From contig NC_089319.1 of assembly GCF_036669915.1 (NCBI RefSeq), positions 10,534,080 through 10,598,079 of the forward strand: a stretch of DNA of 64,000 bases. The letters run 5' to 3'. Source of the stretch: Pocillopora verrucosa. Taxonomy: Eukaryota; Cnidaria; Anthozoa; Scleractinia; Pocilloporidae. Under the pieces are notes generated by a model. The model saw nothing but the letters and a program-made list of their open reading frames with translations. It searched no databases and was not told the DNA's origin. The first letter of the stretch is position 1; every line of letters starts with the position of its first letter. The position numbers and the translations under genes are program-made. Positions 46,504 to 57,700 of the stretch are shown here, piece by piece.

Positions 46504-46735
46504 TCAACCCTTTATCCTTAAACTCCCATGAGTGATCAAGACATAATTTTCTCATTACAATATAAATAGAATATCAAGCAGACAAGTAATGAGAATAAAG
46601 AAAAATGTCAATTAGGAGATTATTAGTTGATCCAAGACCAGACTCTCTAAACTCACTTCATAGGAGTTGTATGACAAACAGGAAGGAGAATGACAAACTA
46701 AAGGAGATTTTGGGAGTGAAAAGGCTGAAACATTA
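46504..46735 (-). repeat. Family 2 MITE, intact, spanning the right duplication boundary
   Basis: Complete reverse-orientation element from aaccctttatcc to gggagtgaaaagg. The duplicated sequence ends at 46626 inside it, and the remaining part occurs only here. The HPS6-like stop codon begins 57 bp further on. Confidence 0.75.
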
Positions 46736-46791
46736 ATGCAATATCTGTGATATTTTGCTAAGTTTGATATCTTATATGGAAAACTATGGTT

Positions 46792-49700
46792 TCACAACTC
46801 ATAGGAAAAGAGGGCATCAAGAAAAGGCCTCATTTCACCCACAGTTGTCCGTCCTACACCCTTTGCAAAAGGTTCCTTAGTTTCAATGGCTTGATCCTTC
46901 AGTACTGCCAAAATCTCATCAGTGCTCAAGTCCTTGGGCTTTAAATTGAGGGCATCTATTAGCATCTTACTAGGTGCCTTCCTGCTCTGGAGGCCCTTTA
47001 TCAACATGATAAAAAGTAACATTGGATTTTCACTACCCTCTCCACAATGAGAAATAAAGTCAATGGCTTCTTTCCACATTTGGTGACTTAGAAGTAAATG
47101 CAGAGCTTGTATCTCTTGCCCAGCTGAGTAACACAGCTGAGAGTGTGCCAAGACTGACTTGGCATTGGTGTGCCTTATACTTAAAACAGGAAGACACTCC
47201 AACACAGACTGGGTGACAAACTCCTAGAAAACAGCATAAAGAAAGTGTTAAAAGTTGAAATAGGACCAAGGTAAACCGGAACATGATTCACAAAAATAGG
47301 CTTGATGTAGATCTACAGTAGTTTGGTGTTTTGATGTTTAGAGAAATTGTTAATTCAGTGCAGTATTTTAGGATTGCATTTAGCATTGTTGTCTTCTTGG
47401 ATTGCCCTTGATGTTGCAGTCCTGTAGGATTGCATTTAGAGTTGCTATACTCTGTACTTGGTCTTAAAAAATAAACTGAAATTGAATGACAGCTCATTTC
47501 AAGCTCCACACCCCCCCCCCCCCCATTTCTATAGATTTACTTTCCTTTAGAAAATTGAAGTCACAAAAAAAAACATAAAAAAAACAACAACAACCACAAA
47601 TGTTTATTAAACTAACTGAAAAATTAAATTGAAATGAAAAAACACAGCAAAGAAATTCTCAGACCTTGATTGCATGGCTATAATGCTATAACGACTATAT
47701 TTATCAATGGGCCTGATACCAGTTCAAGAAGACACAATAATAAACCCTTATGAAAATTTCAAACCTCTGATCTGTCATCTGATTCTTCCATCCGTACTGT
47801 CCCAATTCCCTTCTCCACTGATTTCACCAACCGATTAGATTTTGACTCATAAAACATCCGTAGAAGAATGTTCAACATCGCATTATATGGGTCCTTGAGA
47901 GCTAATTTACTTCTCTGCCATCTACCGCTTCTCCAGTCAATTCTAAAAGAGACATTTCTAGAAGTCATTCTACTATCTACTCCAGACTCCTCATATTAAA
48001 AACAACAGAATGATCCATTTTGTGCACCTTGTCTTACATTTACACTAAAAAATTATTGCGGGAAAATTTGACCAAAATATTGCTTAGGGGTGACATCCTG
48101 GTAAGATTAATGCAAAATGTGTCATTAACCCTTTTCATCCTAACATCAATCAGCTTATTCTCTATAATAATCTATAGATTTCCTATGGTGCTGACATGGA
48201 GAATTCATTTAACAATCAAGAGCTCCTTAAGTTGGTGATCATTTCCCTTATTCTAGTGGCATTAAAATGGGATTCAGGGGTGGTATTGAAAGGAGAAATT
48301 AGATTTCTATCACTCTCAGGGTCAAATGTTTAAGTGAATGTGTGAATGTGAAGAAAATCCACCTAATCAACCCCTTAACTTCCAACTCCTCTGAGAGGTC
48401 CTGTACCAACACAAATGGATTTATATTTTTTCCAATTTTTTTTATTTTGAGTTTTAGAGGTCAGCATATTTTACATCTCCAGTCCCATAGATTTGACTGT
48501 CACTCTCTAACTTTTAATGTATTGAGTATGTCATGGAGGCAATCGAAAAGAACAAAAAAATGTTGAGAGCGGTACTAGTACATATGCCTGTTGTCATTCA
48601 CTAAAAGAGCTGGCTTTGAAGTCTTGGTGTTGTTGTGTTAAAGATCATCGCTGACTGTAAGAAAGATTTCTATTGTATATGCCTGTTACAAACCTGTATA
48701 TTTTTCTCCATCGTTGCTGCCACTGACTTTCTGTGAATTCATCCTCCTCAAAATCAATCTTCAAATAATCTGCCACATGCTCAAGAACCTTGTGTGAATT
48801 CTGACGACTCAATGTGCTAAGCCTTTCAAGTGGCACCATTTCAAGAGGACTGCTGTCAAATGTCTCCAGCAAGCTGAAGATCTCCTGTGTAACAGAGTTT
48901 GTAGGTAGGGTGGGTGACTGCATTATTTCCATGACACTGGGGTCATTTACCGACTTACACTGTTTATTGAGTAGGAGAAATTCACTCATATATGGATGCA
49001 ACAACTCATTCAAAAGCGTCTTTTTTGGCTGACTTTTGTCCATGCCTAGATCATTCATGTATTGTTCAAGTTCTAGCAGAACAAATTCTCTGTGTACAGG
49101 ATGCTCCCAGAGCAACAGAAGAGCAATTGCAGGGCCCTGAGAATGGGAACTGACCAACAAATGGAGAAAAGCTTCAGGGATCTCATTAAATGCCACAGGA
49201 GAACCTGAAAGGATTCCTGAGCAAACAATTGAGTCCAGTGCCAGCTTGAATGCCCTGTGGGTTAAGTTCCACTTAGTCAAATGACTCACTGCAAAAAGAG
49301 GACCAGAAAAACCTTCTTCACCAATGTGCTTAGATTGTCCAGAACCAACTGATGATCTCTCAAATTTCTGTTGATCTTTTGCTATTTCAGGAATCAAAAA
49401 ATTTTCTGATGAAGTGTCCAATTCAGTTTTTAGCAATGAATCATCTGCTATGAAGAAACTTTTGCTTGGATCATTACTGCATAAAGATTCATTTGACTCT
49501 TGTTGAGTCACAAAGGAATTGTTTTCTCCACTTGCACATTGTGATGAATTAACAGAGGACTTGATGCAATCTGCAATTTCAAGTACTGTTCCAGATTGAA
49601 GCTTCCAAATTCCATTGACTGACCAAAATCCAATGGAATTAACCAAGTGAGAGCATTTCCAAACATGGACTTTCTGTCCTTTCAAGTCTTCAAGTGCACA

Positions 49701-52516
49701 TATTTCAGCTCCGCAACCAACATCATAAAGTGAAAGTTTACCAGAAAACCACACAACACCAACAATGAGACCAAAAGCAAAGAGATGTAAAATTTTGTCA
49801 CTATGAAAAATCAAAGAATCTGTTTGGAGTCTAACGAGGGAAGTTACAACTGGATCATTGTCTTGAAGCTTGACAAGTAATAACTCCAAACCACTGTCAA
49901 TTACGAGAAGTTCATTTGTTGTAGGATGAGATGTGACTGCAACCAGATGATGTAAGTTATTCTTTGTGCTTGAGGTCCATGGGCAAAGTAATTCTGCAAC
50001 TATTGCCTTAAAGTCAAATTTATCTACATCTCCAACAAAACCATAATTCCATATGTAAATCTACCATAAAAAAAACACAATATTAGTATGATTTCAATAA
50101 CACCAGTATGTGAATTCTCCATAGTGTTCTCTATAAGTTGTCTATGGTACAAGGAGAATTTGTTAAACAATCAGGAGTTTTTTGGTTGGTGATCATTTCT
50201 TTTATTCTTATGACCTAGATATTTGATTGGGCAATGATACCTCATGGAGAAATTAGATGTTGGTGTTAAAGGATCGGCTTAACACATAGAGCTTAAGCCT
50301 ACAAACTAGAGCCAACAGGGTTTAAATCCTTAAGAGGAACTCAGATTTTTTCTGTGTCTCACACTTAAGAAAAATGTTTATCTGTCTATTGATAGATAAG
50401 CTTAGTTAACAAACCTTTAAGGACCTCTGAACAAATGTCCAAAAGAGTACAAAACATCTCAATTCCTCTGGAAAATCAGGAACAAGGCAAACACTTCGGC
50501 TAATGACATGAAGTGACATAGGAGGACATCCATGAAGAATAGCCTCCAATGGGCCGACAGACACTACAGTATTGTTCCCAAGCCTCTCAGAAATGATCAC
50601 CTGTCTCACACAGACACAACAGCTGATTAAATTTGATGCAGAGACAGATCGCCTTTCACACCAGAAGAAAGAGTTTACAAGAGGATGAAGTACAACTTGA
50701 AATATCTTGACTCCCTTTGTGTTACTCAATTGAAATTCATTCTTCTTCATCCATTTGTAATTTGACTGAGTGAATTCCCAACATTCTGTGATGCTGTTTT
50801 GGTGAATGATAAATATAAGGGATGGAATTTCATTGCTAGACAGCACACTTATGATGGGAGATTCTTGGTCTGTCAAATAAAATAAAATAAAATAATTTTT
50901 CTTTAACATAAATAATTCAATTGAGAGGGACTAGGATTTAGCAGTATTATTGAGAGGAGAAATTAAATGCTGGTCACTCTTGAGGTTTAACTGGTAAAGT
51001 GGATAGGTCTTTATGTCTTTGGATTCAAACTTTTTCTTGGTTTTAAGTTTTTCAAACCAGTGGTTTTTTCAAACTGGTTTTGAAAAAAACCAAGCAAAGA
51101 AGATAAAAAGGAACATTGGAACCCCAACATGGCTCATTTATAGTGACCTTAAAGCATTATTCTCTCTCCTGGGAGGGAGAAGGGATTGTGTGGCACAGTA
51201 AACCTGGGCTAAATTGTCAGCTTTGGGAAAAGAGCCCCTGATCCTCTCTCAAAGACGATCCAAGATCCACTTCCAGAAAAATTTAACAGAGGTGCAAATT
51301 GGGACTGCATGGGACTGCAGTAAGCCCAACTGAGTGGTCTGGAGGAGAGTATAGGGATTGAAAAACCCACATGTATGCATATAGTGGCTGCAATCATGGC
51401 AACTATCTGCATGTATGTTCTTTGTGCTGAAATTTGCATGCAAAAGCACAAAACCAGTTTGCAGCACTTAGGTAGTTGCTCCTAATTAACTACTAATCAA
51501 CTTTGCATGATGAGATAAAAATATTGGAACACTCTAAATGACAGTTTGAGTCACCTTTTCCATACAATTACACATAAAATTCTTAGCTACAGGTCTATAA
51601 AACACATTTTCCATTTGGGTGGAGAACTGTTTATCATTGGAAACATTCCCCTGATAAGACTCCAAGGTTACTGGTCACTTTGCTGACATGTCATCACCCT
51701 GACAACCAACATGCTGACACCATAACTCAACCCACCAACACTTTTAGTCAACTCTCTGACACCACTAATCAACTTGCCAACACTAATTTCTGTTACCATT
51801 TTTTGGCTTAAAGCACTGTTTATGTTCCCTTTGAAAACAAAGTTAAAATTATGTATGTCAGCAAGTTGACCAAAGATGACTGTCAGCAAGTTTACTGATG
51901 GTGTTAGTGAGCTGGCTGTTGGCGAGTTGACATGTCAGAGAAGTGACCCGCCCTGACTCCGAGAGGTAGCTCATACACCCCTAACGAAAGTTTTGTTGGG
52001 TTCTCTGTCGTATTTTCTTGGATGGAGGAGAATTTAAAGCGTTCATTTGAAGTTGTTTCAAAATAAAGAAAAGAAAATGTTTCATTCCTCTCCAGTTTCA
52101 CGATCGGAAGAAATACAACACGTCCCTGGCGTCAAAATTAACGTACAGGACCCAAGGGGGCCTTATAAAATACACAACTTCGAACGAATACTTCAAATGA
52201 AAATGACATTGCCACATCCCATTATGGCATAATACCACGCGTTGTCAACAAAGAACTTTTCAACCCCCTAACCTTGTAAAAGAAGACTTTCACTCTCCGG
52301 CGTCCACTTAGCTCGAGGAATAGATTCAAAAGCGTGCAAGTTTCGGCCAGCGTTAGTAGCGACAAAGACATGACCACAGCTTCCCCAAACGTTCACTAAC
52401 TCGTTGTTGGTTTCGAGATGGTCGGCAACTGATTTCCGGTTAAGAAAACTCTCCAACTTCGAGCCTTCCCGAAGCCCAAATCCTGCATCGTCGATGTTTT
52501 TCAGGGAAAATGTCAT
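46792..52516 (-). CDS. HPS6: HPS6-like BLOC-2 subunit
   Basis: Five exons on the minus strand: 52516-52273, 50869-50415, 50060-48694, about 47957-47765 and 47223-46792. They join in phase to about 896 residues (human HPS6 is 775). Collinear similarities to HPS6 seen by eye: PSLIFI...WEF, FFWCERR then CCVCVR, ILHGCPP...CLVPDFP, and LSLYDVGCGAEI. The N-terminal half fits a beta-propeller-like fold; the C-terminal half is helical. HPS6 acts with HPS3 and HPS5 in BLOC-2 to deliver cargo to lysosome-related organelles. The exon 4 acceptor is uncertain: 47957 or 47969, both in frame. Identification rests on remembered family patterns without a search, so a distant relative cannot be excluded. Confidence 0.72.
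47508..47524. repeat. Poly-C tract
   Basis: A run of about 15 C residues inside the last intron of the HPS6-like gene, followed by A-rich sequence (about 47560-47620). Simple low-complexity DNA. Confidence 0.7.
48126..48334 (+). repeat. Degenerate MITE, family 1
   Basis: Starts taacccttttcatcctaaca and keeps tgctgacatggagaattc, gttggtgatcatttccc and gaaattagat. The right end has decayed. It lies in intron 3 of the HPS6-like gene. Confidence 0.65.
50098..50275 (+). repeat. Degenerate MITE, family 1
   Basis: Retains gaattctccatagtgttctctata, ggagaatttgtt, ttggttggtgatcattt and gagaaattagatgttgg, but has lost clear termini. It is in intron 2 of the HPS6-like gene. Confidence 0.55.
51673..51948. 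repeat. MITE-like element with inverted termini GGTCACTT..CTGACATGTCA
   Basis: The left end reads ggtcactttgctgacatgtca and the right end tgacatgtcagagaagtgacc, nearly perfect 21-bp inverted repeats 276 bp apart. The interior repeats short aacttgccaac/agcaagttgac-like words in both orientations. It sits in intron 1 of the HPS6-like gene. No ORF is supported. Confidence 0.75.
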
Positions 52517-54764
52517 TTGGAATGAGGTAGTATTCCGTCAAAAATATGAGGAAGGGATCATCGTGAAAAGTGAAAGCGTATCGAAACGGTTAACCATCGA
52601 AACTAGATATGTCTCGTGACTCATCTGTCTAGAGGAGTTTCTCGGAGATTGCTTAGTTGCCACGCCTTATTAGGTGTCCGCCATTCTTGAAGCCTGTCCA
52701 AAGCACGTATTTCGCATTCAGAAGCGAGAGAAAAAGAAGTGCGCGCCTTGACCCTTTAACCCCTAACAGTGACTGACATATAATTTCTCCTTACCATACC
52801 CCCTGAATCACACATTAAGGTCAGGAGAATAAAGGAGCTGATCACGGACCAAAGAAGCTCTTGATCAGTTAGACAAATTCTCCATGTCGGAATCTTAGGA
52901 AGTGATTAAAGAACAGCATGGAAAGTATGCATACTGTTGTTAGGGTGGAAAGGGTTAAGAGAGAAACGTGGGGGAAGAGAGTAAGACGTAAGCCTGAGCT
53001 CTTTAACTGTAGCGAAAACAAAGCATTATTCAAAAAGCTTTATTTTATGGATGAATTCCTGACAATCCTTAATTCATTCTCGGACACGACCCTTCCCAGT
53101 TCTTTCTCTGCGGCGGTAGAAGGCATTATTTTCAGTAGGTTGAGGTGAGTGGTGTCTGGAAGCAGGGGGATCCAGATACATGCATATTTAGTTGGTTTGT
53201 CATTGCTTGTCTTAACGTACTCTCATTTTTGTGGGAACAATTCTCTGAGTTTGGTATGGTTAGATACACCAAGAGCATAAAAATATGCTTTTTCTAGTTT
53301 TATTTCATTTGATGAAAGCTCTCACCACAGTAAAGCAGCATTCAAATGCAACTTTACACTAACACTTGCCAACTTCCAAGTCTACATTGTTTAGGTGGTA
53401 TAAATGGAATCCATCTGATGGGCTTTTTCTCCACCTGGCTCAAAATACGCCCTCGTCACTTTACATCCACTCTTGAGAAGTCTTACATATTTCATTTCTT
53501 CCATACTCCATGGAGTCTAAAGGGCAAACTTAGTGAAATCTTTTAGTGTGCTTATCCAGTGGCAGGTTCATCTGTATCTCAGTAAATGTAAAGCAAGGCA
53601 AGGTTGTGACAAATTTGCACAGAAAACTTTTCTATGGAATATGAGATTGTTATCCCAATAATCTCCACTAAGTTTAATTTTGGTTACATGATTGATGAAG
53701 ACCAAGATATCTTAACTGCCCATTAACCCTGAAGTGGACTGGTGGACAGAAATGTAAGATAGGTCTATTTATCATTTATAAAATAAGAACTTTAACTTAA
53801 ATCTATATGTAATTGCTTAATTATAAGAAAGACAATCAAACATTGGAGGACCAAAGCACTTGAAGTTATTTATTAGCATTACATATTAATAGAACATTAA
53901 TATCTAACACTGATAGTATTAAAAAGATCCTCTAAAAAAATATTACAATCAAACCCTACTGACTCAATTAAATACACAGTTATTTTCAGATAAAGTGATT
54001 CCTGAATTAATAAAGGAAGAGAAAAACTGTGTTATCATGGATTTCTGCAACAGAAAATAATTTTAATGAAAACATGTAGACAGCTAGTTGGTGTGGTCCT
54101 CCAAATTTTCCTGGGCTGATTGAAATTCTCTCAGATTAGGATGACATGAAAATGTTCCTCTTTGTATGACTGCATTGGCTTCCATGCAAAGAATAACTTG
54201 AATTGTCTTTAATGTTCCAGTTCCAAAACTTAATTGGATTGTTTCCAAATTACTGGTTCTTACTACTGTTTGCATAATAATTATCAAGACCAGCAAGGAA
54301 TGAAAATGGATGAAAAAAAAAATTAATGATACTTAAAGGTTTAAGCAATAATAAATTTGTCCTCTATGACATAAACCTGCTTGATATAGCAATCTCTGTA
54401 AGCATGCAAATAATTCCAAATGAAGATTATGCAATGTGTTTGTTGTTAACTATACTTTCTTTGTTTTTCTCGATTAAGTTAATCATTTCTGATTTCTTTA
54501 TAAGATTACACTGAAAAGCAACTTATTCACTTGCTAAAAAATGGAGTTAAACATACAACTGCAATAAAGACTTTCCATGTAATAGTTTGCACAGTTTTCA
54601 AACACCAACCACGAAACTACAAAAATATTCAGATGAAAAAACAGCTTGGACACCTCATGGAATTAATTAATGTTACACTAAAAATTACAGTGATATGTTT
54701 TCTGCAAGTTTACTAGCAAATTGTCATCTTGCTCGGATGAACCAAAGGTCTCTTTCCTGTCATT
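52517..54764. other. Intergenic region between the HPS6-like and KDEL receptor genes
   Basis: The first 200 bases should contain the HPS6-like promoter. A reverse family 1 MITE is at 52751-52958. The rest is AT-rich and probably includes the KDEL receptor 3' UTR; a minus-strand AATAAA lies at 53869-53874, about 890 bases after its stop. No further gene is supported. Confidence 0.55.
52751..52958 (-). repeat. TTAA-type MITE, family 1 (reverse)
   Basis: Runs from accctttaacccctaac to ggtggaaagggttaag, with the family 1 body in reverse (atttctccttac, gatcacgga, gacaaattctccatg). It is about 235 bp upstream of the HPS6-like start codon. Confidence 0.72.
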
Positions 54765-54799
54765 TTATGCTGGTAACTTCAGAGACTTTCCTTTAAGAA
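54765..54799 (-). other. KDELR: Last coding exon (35 nt) of the KDEL receptor
   Basis: A tiny terminal exon after minus-strand ttttatAG. It completes the split Val codon and encodes [10 protein letters not shown] and TAA. Without it, exon 3 would read through its GTAAAG donor into an unrelated [10 protein letters not shown] ending. The exact family length and tail sequence make the assignment firm. Confidence 0.93.
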
Positions 54800-57700
54800 C
54801 TATAAAAGAGGAAATATGATAGAGGAATGTGTTATCTCTGAGACAACATCAAAGTGGATATGAAAGAAGACTATTATCTTATTAGTCAACTCAATCACGG
54901 AAAAATACATCGCAACTACTTCACAAATGCTAGTTACCCTTGATTACAATACAATCTTGCAGAAAAACAAAAAAAAACCACCCAGTCTCTTATACAATCT
55001 GCCAAGTCTCCTGCATAAAGGAAGTGTGGATATTTCTTTGTGTAGAAGTGGCAAAATCAAGTAAATGCTATCATCATCAACATACAATCATTCTCTTTGC
55101 AAACTTAAGTTGTCGTGAAACCTTTTTTTTTGTGACACTCACTTAAAGGAAAGAGACAAGTAGAAGAGGTAAATCAACACATTTAAGAGGAAGGGGGTGT
55201 AGGGGACATCTCTTGATTTCAAATGTTCTCAGATTGGCTTTTCTGCAGTTTAACCGTTTACACTTGTATATTAGTTTGCTAATTCTCCACACTGTTCTCT
55301 ATACATTTCCTATGGTAATGAAGAGGAGAATTTGTTTGAGAATCAAGGGCTTGTGAAGGGTTTGTGAACATTTCCTTTTTTATGATCTTGATGTTCGAAT
55401 CAGAAATGATTTCCCAAGTGAAATATAAAGGCATTGCTCTTCCCAACTTGAAAAATTATGTGTTGAACTCTTAATGCTGAAGATCAAGTTCGGTAAAAGG
55501 TATACTCATCTTTACCTTTGGTAATATACAAGTAGAAGAAGTCACAGTAAAGCGCTGTTTGTACGCATCCAGCTACAATGGCAATAAAGTCATAGAATCC
55601 CTCAAAATAGTATCGGTAGATCCAATTGATGATGTACAGAGCACGGTAAGCACCAAGTGCAAACAAATAGTGGCTGGTGATGGTCTCAGCTTCACCAGTC
55701 TTTGATATCATAAACAACTGGGGCAAGATGGCTACTGACTCCAAGTAGATGGAGAAGGTCCACAAGATCTACAGAGAGAGTTAATCTGCTTCAATAAGAT
55801 TACAATATAGTTCCTTTGATGATAGTGTAAGAAAAGCAGTTGAAAAGGAAATTGTTGTTAAGGAGGCATTTCTTATCACCAAAAAGCCTCTTCTTGTCCT
55901 AAACCTCCATTTTGTCTGTGAAAACCTAAATATTCCAATGTGATGAGCAAGTACAAAAATTAAGGCTACTCCTGAAAATGAAGTGATAATTATAAAGACA
56001 AAACTAGGTTTCTAGGAGTGTTGTGCATTTATACCAGACTGAAATTAGCGGAATTTAGTACAATGGGAAAATATATTCTTTCCCAAAGATATCAAGCTAA
56101 GGCAGTTATAAGTGTTTCAATCATCTTTGTAATGACTATACATAAAATAGTTTCATCTACCCTAGCACCCTAAAAACACTTGTATACAGTAGTTCATTTT
56201 ATTTTGGTGTTATTTTCCTGGTTAAGGTACACCTGTTGATGGCAATTGGATGTTTTTCACAACCTGAGTAGAGAACATCTCTGAAGTTTATGTGAAATAA
56301 TCCCACTTCATTGGAATACAACTCTACTGCTTAAATCTCCCTGTGCTGCCAGTCAAAGAAGTTACTATCACCAACAACAGCCCTACCTTCACCAGACAAT
56401 TACACAAGATGAACTAACAGATTGAGTAACCATTAACGTTCTTTTTTTGAGTTAACCCTTTCTCTCCCAAGATCTCATTTGTGATTCTCCTTACCATCAT
56501 CTGTACAATTCTAATTATGTTACTTTGGAGAGCTTGCTTTTGGGTCAACTAATAATCCCCTATTTTATATCTCTCTTTATTCTAATCATTTGCCTGTTTG
56601 ATACTGTATTAATAATGTAAGGAGAAATTCTGTTTTGGTCACTCAAGGGAGTTTAAGGGTTAAATGCAAAAAATTTGCAAGTGAACCTGATATTAAAAGT
56701 GGAAAATATTAAATGATTGTGAAAAAAGTTTCAATTGTCCTTTAGTCGTTATTAGTGAAAGTTATTGAAATTCATGAATCACCAAACCAGGATTAGCCCT
56801 TACAGCAAAATGTTAAAAAACAAAAGGAATTACAGTGACTATTAAAACTGTATTGAATGTTCTGTTAAATGATGGTTATGTGCAAATGTTATTCAGTAGG
56901 ACCCCATGATCTTGAACTCAAGCATCTCACACATCCTCCTTTCATGAAAGAAATTTCTTTTTCATGAGTCATCCAATGTGACAGCCACTAGAAAATCATT
57001 TGGACTCCCTACAGTCTTCAGCAGGTTTTAATCCAATCCAATTTTGAATATCATCTCAAGTTGTGATTTTATATTTGATGGTGTTAATCATAAGCCTATT
57101 TCAATTGAACAAGCATTACACTCTTATCTGACAAAAAGTTTCATTTCTCTATTACTCCAAGTTTTGCAGAAGATCTTGCAAATCTATTTGCCTTAGAGCT
57201 CCTTCATAAGCTTTCTCTGATTTTAGGTTTAATCTTTTTCCAAGCAAAACAGCTGGTAAGCCTAATAACCTACTGAACACACAGAAAAAGCACTCTTACA
57301 CTCTTTTTTACACTACACATGAATCTCATAGATGCAGGGCCCTACTAGAATGTGATTAGTTAATATTTTATGGGTGATTATTGCAATGTTATCAGTCATT
57401 ATTGTTATAGTTAAAAGGTCATCGTTCCGATGTTATCAGTTACTTGATACTAGTTGTTAACAAAAATGGAAAAACTGATTTTTAAGACAAGTCAAAAAAC
57501 TTGCCTCGATAGCAACTTGGAATGGGGGATGTGGTAATTTTTGCCATTGCTGGTACTGAAACAAACAAATACATGTAAATACCAAATTAATTTTAAAAAA
57601 ACAAAGGATGTATGCATGAATGATTTTGCTTTGTAAACTCCTTGTACTTCAATCATGTTTTGAAATGGGAGGAAGTGTAGCTGTTTGGATTTGGGGTTTT

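Larger units (their letters stand above)
37565..46626 (+). repeat. Tandem segmental duplication, unit 2 (contains CARD-CC copy 3)
   Basis: About 9.06 kb, head-to-tail with unit 1 and nearly identical to it. It runs from aattttgaaatttgag at the junction to the attattag inside the intact family 2 MITE. Breakpoints share only TAG (28675-28677, 37562-37564, 46624-46626), giving a 3-bp microhomology. Confidence 0.95.

Noticed and set aside
55484..55515. KDEL receptor ending in [10 protein letters not shown]
   Set aside because: This is readthrough of the exon 3 donor; the 35-nt exon at 54765-54799 gives the family's exact length and tail.
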